Below, piece after piece: positions 49,806 to 59,131 of a DNA stretch of 64,000 nucleotides. The DNA comes from Candidatus Woesearchaeota archaeon (GTDB lineage: Archaea > Nanobdellota > Nanobdellia > Woesearchaeales > ARS49): the NCBI GenBank assembly GCA_030750765.1, contig JASMHM010000001.1, positions 270,696 through 334,695 on the forward strand, given 5' to 3'. The notes beneath the pieces were generated by a model that saw only the letters and a program-made list of their open reading frames with translations, did no database searches and was not told the origin of the DNA. The position numbers and the translations under genes are program-made. How positions within the stretch are numbered: the first letter of the stretch is position 1; every line of letters begins with the position of its first letter.

Positions 49806-51656
49806 ATGCGGGTAACGCTTAACACGGTAAGCTATGGCATCATCATCCTGACGCTATTACTAGCTCTGACCATCCTCCCACCTTTGTTCAAACCCGGCAT
49901 CCCTACCAACATTGACACACCATGCCATTACCTACGAGCGTACTGTGTTGCGAACGTTGACAGCTCTGTGCCGAACAACTGGTGCAACCTTTGGCAAGCA
50001 GGCACGCCCGCATCTCAGTACTACTTCCCACCCATTGATTTTTTGATGGCCATGATAGGAAAAATTATCGGAGTCCTCTTATCCTACAAACTCTTCTTAG
50101 TTCTAGCTTGGCTTGCCCAAGCAGTAGGCGCGTACGTCCTACTAAGAACACTAGGTCACAAGCTAGCCGCAGGATTGGCGTTTGCCATGCTTGCTTTGCA
50201 AGGTGGAAGTTGGCACTTTGCTGGCTTTGAACAAGTATTCCTTGTGGGCATCTGGCCCTACGTGATGAGCACTGGCTTTTGGCTCATAGGAATGGCCACG
50301 TTCATGATGTTCTTACGCAAACCTTCTTACAAGACCGCGATCCTCACCATACTAGCCACGATATTCATCACGCACCCAATGACTTTGGTGTTTGGCACCA
50401 TTTCTTACGGATTATTAGCGATAGTACACTACAAGCAACTACTCGCGCACAGAAAACTAACGATCTTCTTGGTTGGCATGACCCTAGCTGTCAACGCCTA
50501 CTACATCATCCCGTTCTTACTAAAATTGAGCTTGTTCCCGAGCGCGATTGGCGGCGGATTGAACAAAGACTTGTGGGTCGGGTACATCTGGTCTAAAGTT
50601 TCACCCTGGATCTGGGCTCTCGGTGCGGCAGGACTCTTGTTCATGCACAAACAGCTGAGATGGCTCTCTGGACTGGTCATCGTGTGGACTATCCTCAACT
50701 TTATCGCTCCAAACCCATTCCGCGACTACACTATTGGCGTGCGATTTGGGGCGTTCATCGCGCCTATCTTATTCATGAGTGCTGCAATAGCTCTGGAAAG
50801 AGTTGCCAAGCTTCGCATCAAGTTGGGAACGTTTGTCCTGCCCATGCTTTTCGTGGTGTTGCTCGTCTTCATACCTTTAGTGTACCCGATGTACAAAAGA
50901 ACGGATACGCTGGGTCAAAGCATACTACTTTCAGATCATGAGATCTACAAAGAACAAAAAGAAGCGTACGACTTCCTCTCCCACCAAGAAGGAAGAGTAT
51001 TGACAGAAGAAACATTATACAATGGCGGTGATGCAAGACGCTTCACCCACTCACATTGCTTGCTACCCGTGTACGCAAACAAGGAATTAGTAGGTTCAGG
51101 CCTAATCTTATTCCCAAGAAACCGAACGATAATGGATATCGGCATCAGCAGCATGCCTGGCAACCTCTTCCACAAACCCTTTGAGGAATACACGCCAGAG
51201 CAAGCGCTAGAAATCATGCAAGATTACAACATGAAATGGGTGATCGTCCACACCAACGTCTGGTTTGACTTCTTCAAGGGGATCGCAACCTCTCAACGAG
51301 CGTTTGGCAACCTAGGCGTGCTAGAGATGCCTATCAACACCTCCTGGTTCAAGGGAGGCGAAATCATGAATGAAGAGTATGACGGATTGCAAGGAAAAAC
51401 AAGCGCCACATTGGCAGCACCTGGACAGATAGTCATGAAAACACATTATTACCCCAACTGGAAGGCCAAAGTTGATGGGAAGAACGCAAAAACTAAGGAT
51501 TGTGAAGGATTGGTGTGCGTTGACGTGCCCGCAGGCACCCATGAGGTCTCTTTCAAGTACAGAACCAACGTCTCAGAATGGATAGGATACCTGCTCTCTT
51601 TAATAGCACTCATTCTTCTCTATAGAAAATGGAACTCAAATTCGGCACCTTTATAA
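49806..51656 (+). CDS. Large GT-C-like membrane protein (PF10131-like)
   Basis: 616 aa, about 11 membrane helices and a soluble C-terminal domain (about 380-595). The first outer loop has GIPTNIDTPCHYLRAYCVA, where the D-x-P-x-H pattern matches 6-pyruvoyl-tetrahydropterin-synthase-related membrane proteins of the GT-C class. The end has a membrane helix (GYLLSLIALILLY). Probably glycosylates an extracellular acceptor or lipid-linked glycan. ATG 49806 is 25 bases after CCTTTTTATA. The following GT2 gene starts 22 bases after its stop but has its own TATA box inside this gene's end. Confidence 0.75.
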   Translation: MRVTLNTVSYGIIILTLLLALTILPPLFKPGIPTNIDTPCHYLRAYCVANVDSSVPNNWCNLWQAGTPASQYYFPPIDFLMAMIGKIIGVLLSYKLFLVLAWLAQAVGAYVLLRTLGHKLAAGLAFAMLALQGGSWHFAGFEQVFLVGIWPYVMSTGFWLIGMATFMMFLRKPSYKTAILTILATIFITHPMTLVFGTISYGLLAIVHYKQLLAHRKLTIFLVGMTLAVNAYYIIPFLLKLSLFPSAIGGGLNKDLWVGYIWSKVSPWIWALGAAGLLFMHKQLRWLSGLVIVWTILNFIAPNPFRDYTIGVRFGAFIAPILFMSAAIALERVAKLRIKLGTFVLPMLFVVLLVFIPLVYPMYKRTDTLGQSILLSDHEIYKEQKEAYDFLSHQEGRVLTEETLYNGGDARRFTHSHCLLPVYANKELVGSGLILFPRNRTIMDIGISSMPGNLFHKPFEEYTPEQALEIMQDYNMKWVIVHTNVWFDFFKGIATSQRAFGNLGVLEMPINTSWFKGGEIMNEEYDGLQGKTSATLAAPGQIVMKTHYYPNWKAKVDGKNAKTKDCEGLVCVDVPAGTHEVSFKYRTNVSEWIGYLLSLIALILLYRKWNSNSAPL

Positions 51657-51678
51657 GTGGGCATACGGTTTTTTACAC

Positions 51679-52344
51679 ATGGTTTGGGTGGTGATTGCTG
51701 CTTTTAATGAAGCTGCCACAATAGGTACCGTGGTGAAGGATCTTGCTGACCACGGCTACAAAAACGTTATTGTGGTTGATGACGGTAGCCAAGACGCTAC
51801 TTCCAAGGCTGCCAAAGAAGCAGGAGCTGTTACGCTCACCCATGGTGTGAACCGCGGCCAAGGAGCCGCCCTACAGACAGGCATTGAGTACGCCACAACA
51901 AAGAATCCTGACGTTATCGTCACCTTTGACGCAGATGGCCAGCACAGACCCGAAGACATCCAGGCGGTCGTCAAACCAGTCAAGGAAGGTAAGGCACAGA
52001 TCGCCTTTGGCTCAAGATTTTTGGGCAAATCAGACGTCCCGTTACTCAGAAAAATACTCCTCAAGGCAGGTATCGCCCTAGTATGGATTTTCTACGGGGT
52101 AAAGATGACCGACGCCCATAATGGATTGCGCGCCTTCTCCCCAGAGGCTGCAGAAAACTTGAACCTAAGATCCGACAGAATGGGTCATGCCTCAGAAATC
52201 ATAGAATGGGTGAGAAGAGAAAAAATTCCGTACATGGAAGTTCCCGTAGTCATCAAATACCACACCTCCCGACAAGGTCACGGATCGTACCTGCAAGCAG
52301 TACGCGTGTTTGTTGACATGGTATGGAGGAAGTTAACACAATGA
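51679..52344 (+). CDS. GT2 glycosyltransferase, DPM1/DolP-sugar synthase-like
   Basis: 221 aa. VWVVIAAFNEAATIGTVV, VVDDGSQDAT, TFDADGQHRPED (D-x-D-G-Q-H, typical of polyprenyl-phosphate glucosyl/mannosyltransferases) and DAHNGLRAFSPEA. Ends with a hydrophobic-basic segment. Coupled to the DUF2304 gene by an ATGA overlap, a pairing commonly seen in glycan loci, where the small protein is thought to help or anchor the transferase. Confidence 0.93.
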   Translation: MVWVVIAAFNEAATIGTVVKDLADHGYKNVIVVDDGSQDATSKAAKEAGAVTLTHGVNRGQGAALQTGIEYATTKNPDVIVTFDADGQHRPEDIQAVVKPVKEGKAQIAFGSRFLGKSDVPLLRKILLKAGIALVWIFYGVKMTDAHNGLRAFSPEAAENLNLRSDRMGHASEIIEWVRREKIPYMEVPVVIKYHTSRQGHGSYLQAVRVFVDMVWRKLTQ

Positions 52345-52661
52345 TAAGCATCATACAAGTAATAGCCGTCGTCTTTGGGTTGTTTGCCTGGTCGCGAGCA
52401 TGGCTCAGATGGAAAGGAAGAGAGATCACGATAGGAGAATTCTTCTTCTGGTCTTTTTGTTGGTTAGCCTTAATTTTGGTAGCCTTCTTCCCACAAAAGA
52501 GCCCGTATTTCGCAAACATCCTAGGCATCCAGAGAGGGGTGGACATCTTTGTGTATCTAGGCGTCACGTTACTGTTCTATCTAGTATTCAGAATGTACGT
52601 GCGTATGGAAAAGATGGAACAGGCCCTCACAAAAATCGTGCGCGAGCTAGCCAAAAAATGA
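52341..52661 (+). CDS. DUF2304 membrane protein
   Basis: 106 aa, three membrane helices and a short charged tail (MEKMEQALTKIVRELAKK). SIIQVIAVVFGLFAWSRAWL and GIQRGVDIFVYLGVTLLFYL are the DUF2304 hallmarks. Starts at the ATG overlapping the GT2 stop. Usually encoded beside a DolP-sugar synthase, as here. The function is not established; a partner or membrane anchor for the transferase is the usual guess. Confidence 0.85.
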   Translation: MISIIQVIAVVFGLFAWSRAWLRWKGREITIGEFFFWSFCWLALILVAFFPQKSPYFANILGIQRGVDIFVYLGVTLLFYLVFRMYVRMEKMEQALTKIVRELAKK

Positions 52662-53680
52662 AACTGCAGCGAGCCATAGACCGATACGTTGGAGCCGCAC
52701 TCATACTACTCTTGTGGCCACTGAAATTGTTCTCCAGAAAAATCCAGAACAAAGAAGCAGTGTTTATCAAACTCTGGGCAATAGGAGAAAGTGTTCTCAC
52801 GCTTCCTGCCTTGAAAGCCTTGCACGATCGAGGATGGAACGTGACAGTGTTGTGCACCAAACGCAACGCATCAGTCTACCAACAACCCTTCATCAAGAAA
52901 GTGCTGCTTATGGAAAGGTTTCTCACCATAGAAAGAAAATTCCAAAAATTTGATGTTGCCATCGATGGCGAACCGTACCTCAACTTGAGTGCGTTGTTCA
53001 CCCGATGGATGGGCAAGCACTGCATCGGCTTTGCCCACGGATCTCGCGCAAGATTGTACAACGAACGCGTACCCTACAAAGACATGCAGCACGTAGTAAG
53101 AACGTATGGCGATCTTATGAAACCGTTACAAGTAGAATTGCAAGCCCAAACACTCATACCCTTGCCAGGCGCAAAAAGGAAGAAACTAAAAGTAATAGGA
53201 CTTGCACCAGGTGTAGCAGAGTCAGGAAAGTCAAGAGTGTGGCCAGCAGCCAAATGGGCAGTGTTGGCCGACACACTAATCAAACAAGGCAATAAAGTGT
53301 GCTTTGTTGGCAACCAAGCAGATGTCGCCAGCGTACAGCGCATACAAAAGCTCATGAAAGAAAAAGCACAAAGCATGGCAGGAAAGACCTCCCTCACAGA
53401 GTTCTTCTCTTGGGTCACACAGTGTAAGGCCTTTGTGGGATGTGACAGCGGCACCATGCACGTTGCCGCAGCGCAAGGCGTCCCAACCATAGGATTGTTT
53501 GGACCCAACACCCCGGTACGGTTTGCACCGTACGGACCTGCAAACGGGAGCGTGTACAAGCCACGTTACAAAAAACCCTGCATCAACGTCCATCTTGGAC
53601 AGATTGATTGCGACCATCAAGATCACATGACCAACATCCAACCCGCAGACGTCCTAACCGCACTACGGAGGATCGCGTGA
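52658..53680 (+). CDS. GT9 glycosyltransferase (heptosyltransferase-like), 1
   Basis: 340 aa from the ATG overlapping the DUF2304 stop. A membrane-proximal hydrophobic segment (VGAALILLLWPLKLF) precedes the GT9 core. It has LTLPALKALHDRGWNVTVLC and, in the C-terminal domain, CDSGTMHVAAAQGVPTIGLF with GPNTP, the ADP-heptose-type donor-binding loop. GT9 enzymes add heptose or related sugars to bacterial LPS cores and glycans; they are uncommon in archaea. Acceptor unknown. Confidence 0.85.
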   Translation: MKLQRAIDRYVGAALILLLWPLKLFSRKIQNKEAVFIKLWAIGESVLTLPALKALHDRGWNVTVLCTKRNASVYQQPFIKKVLLMERFLTIERKFQKFDVAIDGEPYLNLSALFTRWMGKHCIGFAHGSRARLYNERVPYKDMQHVVRTYGDLMKPLQVELQAQTLIPLPGAKRKKLKVIGLAPGVAESGKSRVWPAAKWAVLADTLIKQGNKVCFVGNQADVASVQRIQKLMKEKAQSMAGKTSLTEFFSWVTQCKAFVGCDSGTMHVAAAQGVPTIGLFGPNTPVRFAPYGPANGSVYKPRYKKPCINVHLGQIDCDHQDHMTNIQPADVLTALRRIA

Positions 53681-54669
53681 AAATCTGCGTGCTCAAGATT
53701 GGAGCCATGGGAGACATCCTCATGGCCACACCATTACTACACACCCTACGGAGCCACTACCCCAACGCACAAATAGACTGTTGGGCGGGCCAACAATTCA
53801 AGAGTGTGCTCGAGCTGAACCCACACGTCACGTTAAGGAGTTTTGACGCAGACATTCTTTACAAAAAACAACCATTGAAGCTCTTGGGATTGATACGACA
53901 ACTCAGGAAGGAAGAATATGACAAGATCATCATGCTTGACAGACACTGGGTGTTCAGCCTCATGGCCAAACTTACCGGCATCAAAGAGCGCATAGGCTTT
54001 GATAGGCACGGCGAAGGAAGATGGTACACCCATCGTGTGCCGTACGGAGACAGAGTCCACGAAATACGACAGTATCAACGACTTGGCAAGATCTTGGGCT
54101 GCCATCCCACTAAGAATACCATGGAACTGCATCTTTCCGTCACAGATGAGCATCGAGCAGAGCTGGCCATCAAACAATTTCACATCACCAACGCCGTAGC
54201 CATCGCTCCTGGCGGAGCAAAGAACCCAGGGCAAGACATGCCCTCACGAAGATGGCCTATAGAGCGCTTTGCCATGCTTGCAAACACCATCAGCAAGAAA
54301 AATAAAGTCGTTCTCGTGGGTGGAAAGGATGACAAGAAGCTTGGCGAGTATATCTCCCAAAGCATCGATTGCGTGAACCTCATCGATACGCTATCAGTTA
54401 GAGAAACAGCAGGAGTACTCAAGCACTGCAAGCTGCTCATCACCAACGATGCAGGACTCATGCACGTTGCCGCAGCTGTTGGTTGCAAAGTGTTAGCCAT
54501 CTTTGGTCCTACCGATCCTGTAAGAAAAGCGCCACACGGTTCTTTTGTGGCGTGGCACCCCATGCATCTGGATCATGCAGAAGTTTTTGCCACCTATGAC
54601 AAGGCAGCAGAAGAAAACATCAAGAAAGTCTCTCTCAAGGAGGTCTTGGACTTATGGAAAAAGGCCTGA
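53677..54669 (+). CDS. GT9 glycosyltransferase (heptosyltransferase-like), 2
   Basis: 330 aa, GTG start overlapping the preceding stop (GTGA). LKIGAMGDILMATPLLHTLR is the canonical GT9 start with G-D-x-[LV]-x-[AT]-x-P; NDAGLMHVAAAVGCKVLAIFG with GPTDP is the donor loop, read in parts. VLVGGKDD and APGGAKNPGQDMPSRRWP are also typical. The most canonical of the three copies. It overlaps the flippase gene by 16 bases. Confidence 0.92.
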   Translation: MKICVLKIGAMGDILMATPLLHTLRSHYPNAQIDCWAGQQFKSVLELNPHVTLRSFDADILYKKQPLKLLGLIRQLRKEEYDKIIMLDRHWVFSLMAKLTGIKERIGFDRHGEGRWYTHRVPYGDRVHEIRQYQRLGKILGCHPTKNTMELHLSVTDEHRAELAIKQFHITNAVAIAPGGAKNPGQDMPSRRWPIERFAMLANTISKKNKVVLVGGKDDKKLGEYISQSIDCVNLIDTLSVRETAGVLKHCKLLITNDAGLMHVAAAVGCKVLAIFGPTDPVRKAPHGSFVAWHPMHLDHAEVFATYDKAAEENIKKVSLKEVLDLWKKA

Positions 54670-55895
54670 ACAAACTTGTAGAGCTAGCCAAACGATTTAC
54701 CGGAGTAGATGTTGCTTACTTTGCCAAGGGAGGCTTCTGGATGGGGATGCTCCAAGCATGGATCATGCTTACCGGAACCTTACTTTCCATCCTTTTTGCA
54801 AGACTGCTCCCGAAGGTAGAGTTCGGACAGTACCAGCTCATCGTGAGCGTGTTTGCAACGATGAGCATTGCTGCTCTTCCCGGATTGAACAGCGCCATCA
54901 TGCAAGAAGTAGTGAAAGGGCACGATCAGAGCGTTCTTAGAGCTATTTCCTTCAGAATCAAGACAAGCCTTTTAGGAAGCTTGGGTTTGCTTGGTGTCGC
55001 AGCATTCTTCTGGTTCACCAGAAAAGACGTGTTGTTCTCCTCTGTCTTCGTTCTCGCAAGTATAGTATTCCCTTTCACCACGATGATCAGCGCTATTGCG
55101 TCCTTTTTCAACGCCAAGCAAAAGTTCTCTAGTTCGTTCTGGTATCAAGCTGTTGATCGTACGATACTGTTCGGTTGTCTTATTTGCGCCATTTTCCTGC
55201 ACATTCCTGTCGTTTGGATTGGTGGCACGTACATTGTTGCCATTGCCGCATCCAACATCCTCCTCTACCTGATCTTTAGAGTGAAGAACCCAGTGAAAGG
55301 CGGAGAGGGAGAGGTTATTCGGAAAGGAAAACAGCTCACCTTGGTGTTATGGGGTGTCAAGTTGTTAATGCACGCGGACAGATTACTCCTAGGTTACATC
55401 TTAGGTATGACCAAATTAGCCGTGTACACCATAAGTCTTTTGATTCCTGATGCTATTGACACCATGCTCAACACGTTGAACAGTGTTGCTTTTGCCAAGC
55501 TATCCAAAACAGACAAAAAAACCTTATGGGGCAAGGTAGGCAGACCCTGGCTGCTCATCGTAGGCTTTGGAGGCGTGGCAATAGGGTATGTGCTACTACC
55601 CTGGCTCATCCCCTTAGTGTTTGGACAACAATACGTAGACAGCGTTCGTCCTGCACAAGTGTACGTGCTAATCATTCCGGCATTGTTCCTCTTCAGATTG
55701 TGCTCTTCATGGCTGCTCGCCCAAGGAAGGAACAAAAGGTATGCCTTATACTTGAATGGATATCATGCTGCAGCAATCATTGCTTTAGCAGGAACTGCCA
55801 TTCTAACGCACAACATCACCGCAGTGGTTGCATCTAGAGTGATCACGATGTATGCTTTTGCGTTCTTCACCATATTCCGATTGAGGCATAACTGA
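54654..55895 (+). CDS. Wzx/MATE-like polysaccharide flippase
   Basis: 413 aa, about 12 membrane helices: LLSILFARLLPKVEFGQYQL is the conserved N-terminal helix pair of Wzx-type proteins, and IVFPFTTMISAIASFFNAKQKF the sixth-helix region. Flips lipid-linked glycan across the membrane so that outer enzymes can use it. Lies between two GT9 genes with overlaps on both sides (GT9-2, 16 bases; GT9-3, one base), so the transferases and flippase are made together. Confidence 0.88.
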   Translation: MEKGLNKLVELAKRFTGVDVAYFAKGGFWMGMLQAWIMLTGTLLSILFARLLPKVEFGQYQLIVSVFATMSIAALPGLNSAIMQEVVKGHDQSVLRAISFRIKTSLLGSLGLLGVAAFFWFTRKDVLFSSVFVLASIVFPFTTMISAIASFFNAKQKFSSSFWYQAVDRTILFGCLICAIFLHIPVVWIGGTYIVAIAASNILLYLIFRVKNPVKGGEGEVIRKGKQLTLVLWGVKLLMHADRLLLGYILGMTKLAVYTISLLIPDAIDTMLNTLNSVAFAKLSKTDKKTLWGKVGRPWLLIVGFGGVAIGYVLLPWLIPLVFGQQYVDSVRPAQVYVLIIPALFLFRLCSSWLLAQGRNKRYALYLNGYHAAAIIALAGTAILTHNITAVVASRVITMYAFAFFTIFRLRHN

Positions 55896-56854
55896 TGTAT
55901 AGAACCCATCCTGCATACTGGCCGTTCCTGTTCGTTATTGACGTGATAGGGAGCATTTTCTTCTTTTGGCTACGGTTTGTTCCGTATGCCGAACCCCAAC
56001 GCATCTTAGTCCTACGTTTGGAGTTGATGGGAGACGTCGTGCTTGCAACACCCATGATTGCGGCATTACGCAATCGCTACAAAAACGCAAAGATTAGCGT
56101 GGTGGTACGCCCCGGTTCTGCAGCAGCACTACAAAAGAACAAGGACGTTGACGAAATTATAAAACTCCAACCACCCCACTTCGGAGGAAAAGGAAGCTGG
56201 CGGGACTTCCTAAGATTAGCCAACAAATCCTACGATCTTGTCATAGAACCACACGGAGACCCACGAAACATTTTAGTAGCGTTCCTAGCAGGCAATCTCG
56301 TTTGGGGATTCGGTAGCAGAGGTCTGGGCTTCCTACTTAATAGAAAAGGCGTGGACAGAGGCCACACCATCTCCAAACTCCTACAATTGGTGGGTGGCGG
56401 GTCTACCGCAACCCAATGGCACGATTTTGATGACAAGATATCCAAAAAACTGCCCGCAAAGTATGTCGTATTCGCTCCGGAAACAACAAAACCAGAAAAA
56501 GAATGGAAAGACAGCCAATGGCAAGAATTAGCCAAGAAAATCAAGCTCCCCATAATAGTAACAGGACAAAAACAGCAGTTATCCATCGATAAAGCAATCA
56601 GTTTGGTGGGAAAAACGAGCCCTGCGCAGCTGGCAAGCGTGCTCAAAAAAGCTTCCATAGTAGTAAGCGTGGATTCTGGCACGGCCCACATAGCTCACGC
56701 AGTACGCGCTCCACTACTCACGTTATTCGGTCCAGAGAACGCCAAAGAATGGGGTTACAGCGACGATAAAAGCATAATCATCCAGCACACCTCAATGGGC
56801 ATGACTGCCTCCCAAGTAGGCATAAAAGTCCGTAAACTTCTTAAGTTACGGTAA
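55895..56854 (+). CDS. GT9 glycosyltransferase (heptosyltransferase-like), 3
   Basis: 319 aa. After a membrane-proximal hydrophobic segment, LVLRLELMGDVVLATPMIAA gives the GT9 start and VDSGTAHIAHAVRAPLLTLF with GPEN the C-terminal donor loop. The catalytic Asp/Glu-type residues sit in the same places as in the other two copies. It starts at the last base of the flippase gene. A TACGGT-AA-ACCGTA inverted repeat covers its end (about 56848-56861). Confidence 0.88.
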   Translation: MYRTHPAYWPFLFVIDVIGSIFFFWLRFVPYAEPQRILVLRLELMGDVVLATPMIAALRNRYKNAKISVVVRPGSAAALQKNKDVDEIIKLQPPHFGGKGSWRDFLRLANKSYDLVIEPHGDPRNILVAFLAGNLVWGFGSRGLGFLLNRKGVDRGHTISKLLQLVGGGSTATQWHDFDDKISKKLPAKYVVFAPETTKPEKEWKDSQWQELAKKIKLPIIVTGQKQQLSIDKAISLVGKTSPAQLASVLKKASIVVSVDSGTAHIAHAVRAPLLTLFGPENAKEWGYSDDKSIIIQHTSMGMTASQVGIKVRKLLKLR

Positions 56855-56866
56855 ACCGTAGTAGTC

Positions 56867-57877
56867 ATGGCGGTTGTTATCCATCACTGGCCCCAAAAGA
56901 GTTTGCATCTGCACGAGCTTTCTTTCACCTTTAACCGCTCACAAAAGCTTGCAAACTTGGAAAACATACCTCAAGACGTACTTGAACCCATTAAAGAAGA
57001 CGTGATGAGTGCAGCACGTTTAGGAAGAGCGAATGCGGGATTGGATGACAATTTTGTGCTTCACTTGGACGGATTCAAGGATAAGCATATGAAGCTAAGC
57101 TATGGAAGCTTTGCTGAACAAGAAATTATCAAGAGAGCCACCTATGAACTCAAGGACCCCAAAGATATAGATCCTTTAGTTCCAGATTATAACGTGCTCA
57201 GCAGCATAATATATGTCACGACCCAGGACGGGAGTAGCGTCTGGGGATTCCGATCAGGAGGACATCTTGGCGAAAGATTCCTCCCCATAGCCGGATTTTG
57301 TAGTATCACAGAAAACGCGAGAGATAAAAAACTGCTAAAGGAAGGCAAGCTCATCGGACTCGAACAGCAGCTAAACTCACCATTCTATTTTCACCATCAT
57401 GCAACTGGAGAGGTCCGTGAAGAGGGAGGACTGAAACAAATTGAAGAGGAAAAGGGAAGAAATTGCTTTGGCTGGCCTGAATTTTTGGGTATCACCGGCC
57501 ACACACATCACTCTCCCTTGAGCTGCATCATCCTACACTACAAGGTGGACGCAACAGATGAAGAAATCAACACCGCCTACCGCGAATCAAGGAACCAGGA
57601 GAACAGTTTTTTGATTTTCTTGCCGCATGATCAGGCAAGCCAAGTGGCCTTTGCAGGCCAGCTCTTTGCAGGCCCTGTGAACCCATTCGAAGACATCCAC
57701 ATGCGCGGTGATAAGGTTGTCCGCGATGGTGAAGAGATCACGTGGGGCCATATAGAGAATGGTTTGGCAGCCCACGTATTATACAACCATCACATTTTTG
57801 GTGAAGAAGCGGGCGTCCAAACAAGTTCTGCTATCATAGAAAGCGGTCACCATTTTGCATACACTCCGAAAAATTAG
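56867..57877 (+). CDS. Nudix-like protein
   Basis: 336 aa. The segment A179-T-G-E-V-R-E-E-G-G-L189 fits the Nudix box R-E-U-x-E-E-x-G-U except that Gly replaces the leading Arg. It follows a strand-rich part (SSIIYVTTQDGSSVWGFRSG) that resembles the Nudix strand before the box, but the usual spacing to the GX5E element is filled by an insert of about 30 residues. Several His clusters (YFHHHA, GHTHHSP, YNHHIFG) are conspicuous. It might hydrolyse a nucleotide-sugar or other pyrophosphate. No signal peptide. The end overlaps the convergent nucleotidyltransferase gene by four bases. Confidence 0.55.
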   Translation: MAVVIHHWPQKSLHLHELSFTFNRSQKLANLENIPQDVLEPIKEDVMSAARLGRANAGLDDNFVLHLDGFKDKHMKLSYGSFAEQEIIKRATYELKDPKDIDPLVPDYNVLSSIIYVTTQDGSSVWGFRSGGHLGERFLPIAGFCSITENARDKKLLKEGKLIGLEQQLNSPFYFHHHATGEVREEGGLKQIEEEKGRNCFGWPEFLGITGHTHHSPLSCIILHYKVDATDEEINTAYRESRNQENSFLIFLPHDQASQVAFAGQLFAGPVNPFEDIHMRGDKVVRDGEEITWGHIENGLAAHVLYNHHIFGEEAGVQTSSAIIESGHHFAYTPKN

Positions 57878-58605
57878 TTTAGGGCATTCTTAAGCTCTTC
57901 ATACGTATCCAAGCCTGCAACATCTAAAACTCTTTCTTCTTGCTTAAACGCGTACCAAGGAGTTTGGTGCACTAAATACTCCATGGCGTCCCCTGGACGG
58001 TCTAGCTTTTCAGGATTTTGTTCTTGGTAGTCACGAACGTGTGCTATGACGTCCCTCTCCATCAACCACACCGTGCACACTGCGTGCCTGCTCTTGGGCT
58101 TTTCTGGTTTTTCTTCAAAACCTACCACCCTTCCGTCTTCTTCCATCTCAACAACGCCCTTTCTGTGGATGGTTTCGGTGGGCTCGTGATAGGTAAGAAT
58201 AACGCTCGCTCGCGCACTCTCAAACAAATCATGCAACTCCTCAAACGGTACGGGAATCAAAAGATCACTGGCCAGGACCATCGTGTCATCCTCTGGAAGA
58301 CCGTCCAACCCCAAGATAAGATCTCCGATAGCGCCTAATCGTTCTTCAGGCGTTCGCGTTCCATCGTTGATTATCGTAATACCTGTCCCGTCTAGATGCT
58401 TAACAAACTGATCATGATAGATATCATTCGTCACCAGCACAACCTTGCCTATATCTTGTGGCAGCCATCGCAGCAAGCGATCCAACAGACAGCCTCCTTT
58501 CAACGGAAGTAGGGCCTTTGGCAGCCCTTCTAGGTTTTTGTGCTCGTCTGTGAGGTCCTTTTGCAGTCGAGTGCCGTAACCTGCAGCGAGTATTACACAA
58601 TGCAT
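57874..58605 (-). CDS. Sugar-phosphate nucleotidyltransferase
   Basis: 243 aa. VILAAGYGTRLQKDL has G-x-G-T-R-L, the nucleotide-binding loop, followed by PKALLPLKG with the conserved Lys; LASDLLIPV holds the metal-binding D. It makes an NDP-sugar from NTP and sugar-1-phosphate. The sugar is unknown. Leftward, with its own TATA (TTTTTAAAGG, about 58627-58636) 27 bases upstream. It probably feeds the sugar enzymes encoded to its right. Confidence 0.88.
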   Translation of the reverse strand: MHCVILAAGYGTRLQKDLTDEHKNLEGLPKALLPLKGGCLLDRLLRWLPQDIGKVVLVTNDIYHDQFVKHLDGTGITIINDGTRTPEERLGAIGDLILGLDGLPEDDTMVLASDLLIPVPFEELHDLFESARASVILTYHEPTETIHRKGVVEMEEDGRVVGFEEKPEKPKSRHAVCTVWLMERDVIAHVRDYQEQNPEKLDRPGDAMEYLVHQTPWYAFKQEERVLDVAGLDTYEELKNALN

Positions 58606-58696
58606 ACTTTTTCTAGCAAGTTATCCCTTTAAAAACGTAATGGAAGAGTAATCCCACATCCCCAAGCTTTATAAATCACGATCTTAGAACTCAGCC

Positions 58697-59131
58697 ATGG
58701 ACAGACCCACTATTGTAAAAGGCGCAGACCCGTTCAAGGACGAACGCGGCAGTATTGACAACTTCTATTTTGATGAAGATCCCATCAACTGGATAGGACT
58801 CATTCACAGCATAGGCAAAGGCATTGTAAGAGCAAATCACTTCCACCCAATCCAAACGCAAAAATGCTTGGTAACCAAGGGCAAGTACATCAGCGTGTTC
58901 AAGAACTTGAAGGATGAGAACGCAAAAATGGAACATCATCTAGTGCAAGAAGGCGATGTAGAGATCATGCCACCCAATTGGGCGCATGCCATGGTGTTTG
59001 TTGAAGACACCACCTTCCTTAACCTAGTTGCAGGCGAGAGAAAACATGAAAATTACGGCGAACACACCAAACCCATCACGGTGGTAAAGCCAGAAGAAGT
59101 ACAGAGCTATCTTGATCAATATGGCGGATAA
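58697..59131 (+). CDS. Cupin sugar isomerase/epimerase-like (FdtA/WxcM-like)
   Basis: 144 aa, single cupin barrel. NHFHPIQTQKCLVTKGKY has the H-x-H of the metal-type cupin and PPNWAHAMVF the third His. ERGSIDNFYF at the start resembles the R-G-x-[LI] beginning of FdtA-type ketoisomerases and RmlC-like proteins. It probably acts on an NDP-keto-sugar. Promoter GCTTTATAAATC lies 25 bases before the ATG. Overlaps the next gene by 11 bases. Confidence 0.78.
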   Translation: MDRPTIVKGADPFKDERGSIDNFYFDEDPINWIGLIHSIGKGIVRANHFHPIQTQKCLVTKGKYISVFKNLKDENAKMEHHLVQEGDVEIMPPNWAHAMVFVEDTTFLNLVAGERKHENYGEHTKPITVVKPEEVQSYLDQYGG

